The position numbers and the translations under genes are program-made. This document shows positions 60,940 to 64,000 of a stretch of 64,000 bases of DNA, one piece after another; position 1 is the stretch's first letter, and every line of letters begins with the position of its first letter. The stretch comes from Acanthochlamys bracteata (lineage: Eukaryota; Streptophyta; Magnoliopsida; Pandanales; Velloziaceae): the NCBI GenBank assembly GCA_019914995.1, contig CM034137.1, positions 806,001 to 870,000 of the forward strand, in the 5' to 3' direction. The notes under the pieces are model-generated. The model made no database searches and was not told where the DNA came from. It saw only the letters and a program-made list of their open reading frames with translations.

Positions 60940-61368
60940 AAGACTCTCTTCATGTATAATTGTCTTTTACGCTAAAGAAAGGTATGAACATTCTGCATTA
61001 TCTGGAACCTTATCAAGTTGCTTGATGCATGCATCGATCACATCCAGAAACCCTGTAGCAATTGTCGCAAGCTAGCAGTCATATTGTCTCGATTTTTCGA
61101 TAAACAAGATTCATTAAAATAAAACTGATTAATGATCACGTCCAATTTTCGACGAAGAAGATGGCGATGATAATCGATTAACTAACCTTAAGAATTTCGA
61201 TCAAGAAGAAAGGTGAAGGATTTCGGAAAGCGGAGGAGGAAAAAAAACCGAAGAAATTCGATTGCTGTTGTTTTTTCTATTTCCTTCGATTTCAATCCAT
61301 GATGCCTGAAAAAAACGCAGATTTGGGTTCATATAATTGGGTCCCTGTGTTGGGTCTTTATCTTTGTA

Positions 61369-61664
61369 AACGTATTTTAAATATTCATAATTTTATTTTT
61401 TTTCTTCAAATTTTAAATTTTGAATAATTCATATATTTTAATTATACAAAATATTTAAAATTCAACTTTCACATATAAAATTCTAGTTCAAATTTTTTAA
61501 TTTATATATTTCTTAATACAATTATATTTTTTAATTATATATATATATTTTTAAAAATTATTAAAACATAAACATCAAATTTTACTTTCACTTTATTTTT
61601 TTAAAAAATTTATTTTTTATTTTTATTTTTATGAAATTTAATTATGAACATTTGAAACACGCCT
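61369..61664. repeat. Miniature TIR element, family 2, opposite orientation
   Basis: Its right end, read on the minus strand, is GGCGTGTTTCAAATGTTCAT followed by AATTAAATTTCATAAAAAT, the same start as copies at 11055 and 45534. The left end is AAACGTATTTTAAATATTC. So family 2 copies occur in both orientations. Confidence 0.5.
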
Positions 61665-62170
61665 TAACCAACGTTTATTGAGAGAAATTTGTTGGCTATA
61701 ATGGGCCAGAAACAGCCCGATCCATTAAGTGGGGCCACGAACAAAACCGGCTCAGTCTGGATGAACCCCCTAGACCATTACAACGAGCCCGCTTTTCTCT
61801 GATACAACCAACCCGTCACCACTCCGGCACGTCTTCTATTCTTCTTCTTCCTCAGAAATTAATTTATTCGTGAGATAAAAGTACGATAGATTGAAGATTG
61901 AAAAGATCAACAGAACGAAGGATTGGTAGGAGATTGATTGGAAGATGAATGGGGCAAAGAAAGCAGTTGATACTTGTAGAGTTTTGTTTACGACTAGCGA
62001 TGCTGTTTATCTATAAGCCAATAGTTATTGAGGAAAGCAATTTGTTGTAATTAATCAACTGAAAATGCATGAACGGAAGTGAAGATACTAACAAAAGCAC
62101 GAGGAGCAAAAAAATTACATGAATGTTCAACTAATGTAAAATACAAACTACAGCGTTATACCTGCTTAAA

Positions 62171-64000
62171 CTATAGAGGTGGTCTCTTGAGCCCAGGCAT
62201 CTGTCTTTGTTTGAGGAACTTGAGACACGTTCTCCTCTTCAGTAGAAAGACGAGGAATATGATCATGGAAAAAACTATTAGAAACATGCTTAAGTTTGTA
62301 GTTCTTAGAAACTCGGCCCGCTCGTATCTCTTAGTGTAATCATGACTGCAGTCTAAAATTTTGTCATAACTTTCTGCTTTGCCAGAATACTCTTCCGGAT
62401 CAAGAATGAAGTCCAAGTTCATAGCTTCACTTTCTAGCACGATATGTGTCGTCTTAGATTGAAAGCCAGGCAGACTAGCTGTAACTGCAAGAAGGAATGG
62501 CAAATATTGATTCACATAAGCCGAATTTGGGCATAAACTGAAGCACAAACTTCGCTTTGATCCTCCAATTCAAAGCTGAGAACTAAATGGAAGTGGAAGC
62601 AAACAAGGGCATCTAAGGGTGCGTTTGGCTAAACTTTTTCTAGTCTATTAAAATTCTTTTTTATTTCACATTTTTCAATAATTTTTTTTATAATATTCTA
62701 CAAAATTTATTTAAAAATTTAAAAAATATGAAAAAATTCTACGTCATAAAATCTTATTATTGCTTATTTTTATTATTATTTTTTGAGATAAAAAATGAAA
62801 AGCTCATTTATCAAAATAGGACAAAAATAAGCACTCCCAAACACCCCTCTAATGCTCTGCCACCAGGACAGAGTTATCTAAGAAGTTCAAATTACCTCTT
62901 TGTACGGATTACTACATTGAACAAAGAACTAATTTCGTTGAAAGAATGAGTAGCTTTCAAGAACATACAATTTTCCGACATAAGCTTTTGGTTCTTTTCT
63001 GCTATTTAAAACAGCTATCGATGATCTAAAAATACAATAGTCGCCACACATCTCTTTAGAAAGCTAAAACCAATGTTGGTAGCCAAGCTTGAGCTTGGGT
63101 ATATGCATCGATATTCTTACAGTAACACCTAACACCAAATTGGGTTGTACCATTGTAATTTTCAAAGTTCTTACACTAACACCTAATACCAATCTGGAGT
63201 CTACCATTGTAATTTTGAGATTACGATAGCTGTGAGTAGAATGTCGTTAACAACCATAATGCCCTGATGAAAAATAAACAATATGCATATTTAAGAATTG
63301 AATAAAAAGAGTGCACACCTTCATAGCTTTCACCAGGTACAAGAAGACGATGATAATTGCCCAGTATTCTGCTAGCATTCAACTGCAAGGTGAACACAAA
63401 TTCCAGTTAGATGAAAATCACATTTTCTTTTAATTATTTTATTATTATTATTTATACATGTTCTACATTTTATTGGTTCAGGTCGAGTCCATACTTTAAT
63501 ACCAGTACACAAAGTTTCTTAAAGTTGTGATTCCCTTGCCATGTACAGCAAGCAAAACCATATAGATATTCCAGAGACGGTTTTCATTATAGTTTAAATT
63601 TTAGGAGTAAATCAAGCATACCTTGTAGTCAACCCCTTTAATAATCACAGAGGCTGGTAAAGGTTTGCCAGTTTCTGATGAAAATATTCTTCCATGAACA
63701 CCAGTCTGTAAATGAAAACTAATCAAGAGAGTGTAGCAACAAATGAAAGCCCACAAGTGATTACAATCTAGCCTTTTTGTAAAGCGTGGTGAAAGAACAG
63801 GAGAGAGAAAAGGCTCTTGATGAAAAAGCAGAAAATTTGGACAGCAATACAATAAGATTACCTTACCTTAATGACAGTGGCAATAAGATCTAACATGCTC
63901 TTTCTGTTGTGGTCGAAGAGGAGAGGAAGCTGCACACAATAGATTAATGAATAAAGAGGAACATCTAAATAGAATACTTTCCAAAATCATCAACATCATA
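62171..64000 (-). CDS. SOL1: Carboxypeptidase SOL1 (M14 family), C-terminal part; 5' part outside window
   Basis: Zn-carboxypeptidase that removes C-terminal basic residues from CLE-type peptide precursors in the secretory pathway. The visible last four coding exons (minus) are 63867-63929, 63622-63705, 63319-63382 and 62171-62484, with GT...AG borders and consistent phase. They encode LPLLFDHNRKSMLDLIATVI (end of the peptidase domain), then the transthyretin-like regulatory domain (TGVHGRIFSSETGKPLPASV, GNYHRLLVPGESYE, VTASLPGF, DFILDPEE), a short lumenal Cys-bearing segment, one transmembrane helix (LSMFLIVFSMIIFLVFLL) and a basic cytosolic tail. This matches Arabidopsis SOL1 (At1g71696). 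The Zn ligands and catalytic Glu lie in upstream exons and cannot be checked. Confidence 0.88.
62617..62847. mobile_element. Miniature TIR element, family 1, best copy, with TCTAA flanks
   Basis: 231 bp. Left end GGGTGCGTTTGGCTAAAC, right end ATAAGCACTCCCAAACACCCC; TIR core GGGTG(C)GTTTGG, one indel. TCTAA is repeated exactly on both sides (62612-62616 and 62848-62852); the inner TAA would also fit a 3-bp Tourist-type duplication. It sits inside the last intron of the SOL1-like gene. No ORF. The least degraded copy of the family in the window, so probably recent. Confidence 0.65.

Larger units (their letters stand above)
60107..62170. other. Spacer between SAM carrier and SOL1
   Basis: Carrier 3' UTR at the start, then two miniature elements (60732-60939 family 1; 61369-61664 family 2). 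About 61700-62060 has promoter- or leader-like, less AT-rich sequence with GGGCC words and a 23-codon ORF starting at 61945; no full gene follows it. Confidence 0.4.

Noticed and set aside
1..64000. tRNA, rRNA and CRISPR features
   Set aside because: I scanned for cloverleaf-like B-box words (GGTTCGANNCC), rRNA-like blocks and regular spaced repeats, and saw none that hold up.

Overview
The window is nuclear DNA of a flowering plant, almost certainly a eudicot. Genes are split by short AT-rich introns with plant-type GT...AG borders, spacers are very AT-rich and littered with small transposon-like repeats, and the protein families are plant-specific (RLCK-VII and LRR-XI kinases, HD-Zip I, LOG, SYP12-type syntaxin, GH17 with X8, SOL1). 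I cannot name the species. All exon models below were built by hand from splice consensus, reading phase and family similarity.

Layout. 1-2.5 kb: 3'-truncated PBL34-type cytoplasmic kinase (-). 3.4-7.4 kb: AT-rich spacer with miniature elements. 7.7-9.5 kb: HAT5/ATHB-1-type HD-Zip I factor (+) with an upstream ORF in its leader. 12.7-14.1 kb: unknown 288-residue protein (+). 15.8-19.0 kb: LRR receptor-like pseudokinase of the At3g03770 type (+). 19.9-20.3 kb: frameshifted C-terminal remnant of a CYP74 cytochrome P450. 20.6-21.2 kb: non-autonomous DNA transposon with terminal inverted repeats (TIRs) and a target-site duplication (TSD). 22.0-25.2 kb: LOG cytokinin-activating enzyme (-) with a duplicated C-terminus. 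28.3-28.8 kb: small embryogenesis-like protein (+). 27.0-31.2 kb otherwise: retroelement-like and possibly organelle-derived debris. 31.5-34.7 kb: RGI5-type LRR-XI receptor kinase (-). 39.1-39.6 kb: NF-YC13/Dpb4-like histone-fold protein (+) with E2F-type sites upstream. 41.2-45.2 kb: 15-exon UGT80-like glycosyltransferase (-). 46.5-47.4 kb: SYP124/125-like syntaxin (-). 48.9-52.3 kb: choline kinase (-). 53.2-54.8 kb: GPI-anchored beta-1,3-glucanase (-). 55.4-60.1 kb: S-adenosylmethionine carrier (+). 62.2-64.0 kb: C-terminal part of the carboxypeptidase SOL1 (-), running off the window.

The genes do not form one pathway. Several do bear on meristem or peptide signalling: RGI receptors perceive root meristem growth factors, LOG activates cytokinin, and SOL1 trims CLE-type peptides. 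Several neighbours recall Arabidopsis gene order (SOL1 beside choline kinase 1; RGI5 near a SAM carrier), so the window probably reflects ancestral eudicot synteny.

The most notable observations are three GC-AG introns, each forced by reading frame; the uORF in the HD-Zip leader; two families of TIR miniature elements dispersed through the spacers; the degraded CYP74 fragment beside a complete TIR/TSD element; and the tandem duplication at the LOG C-terminus. I found no single locus that looks like an unprecedented system.
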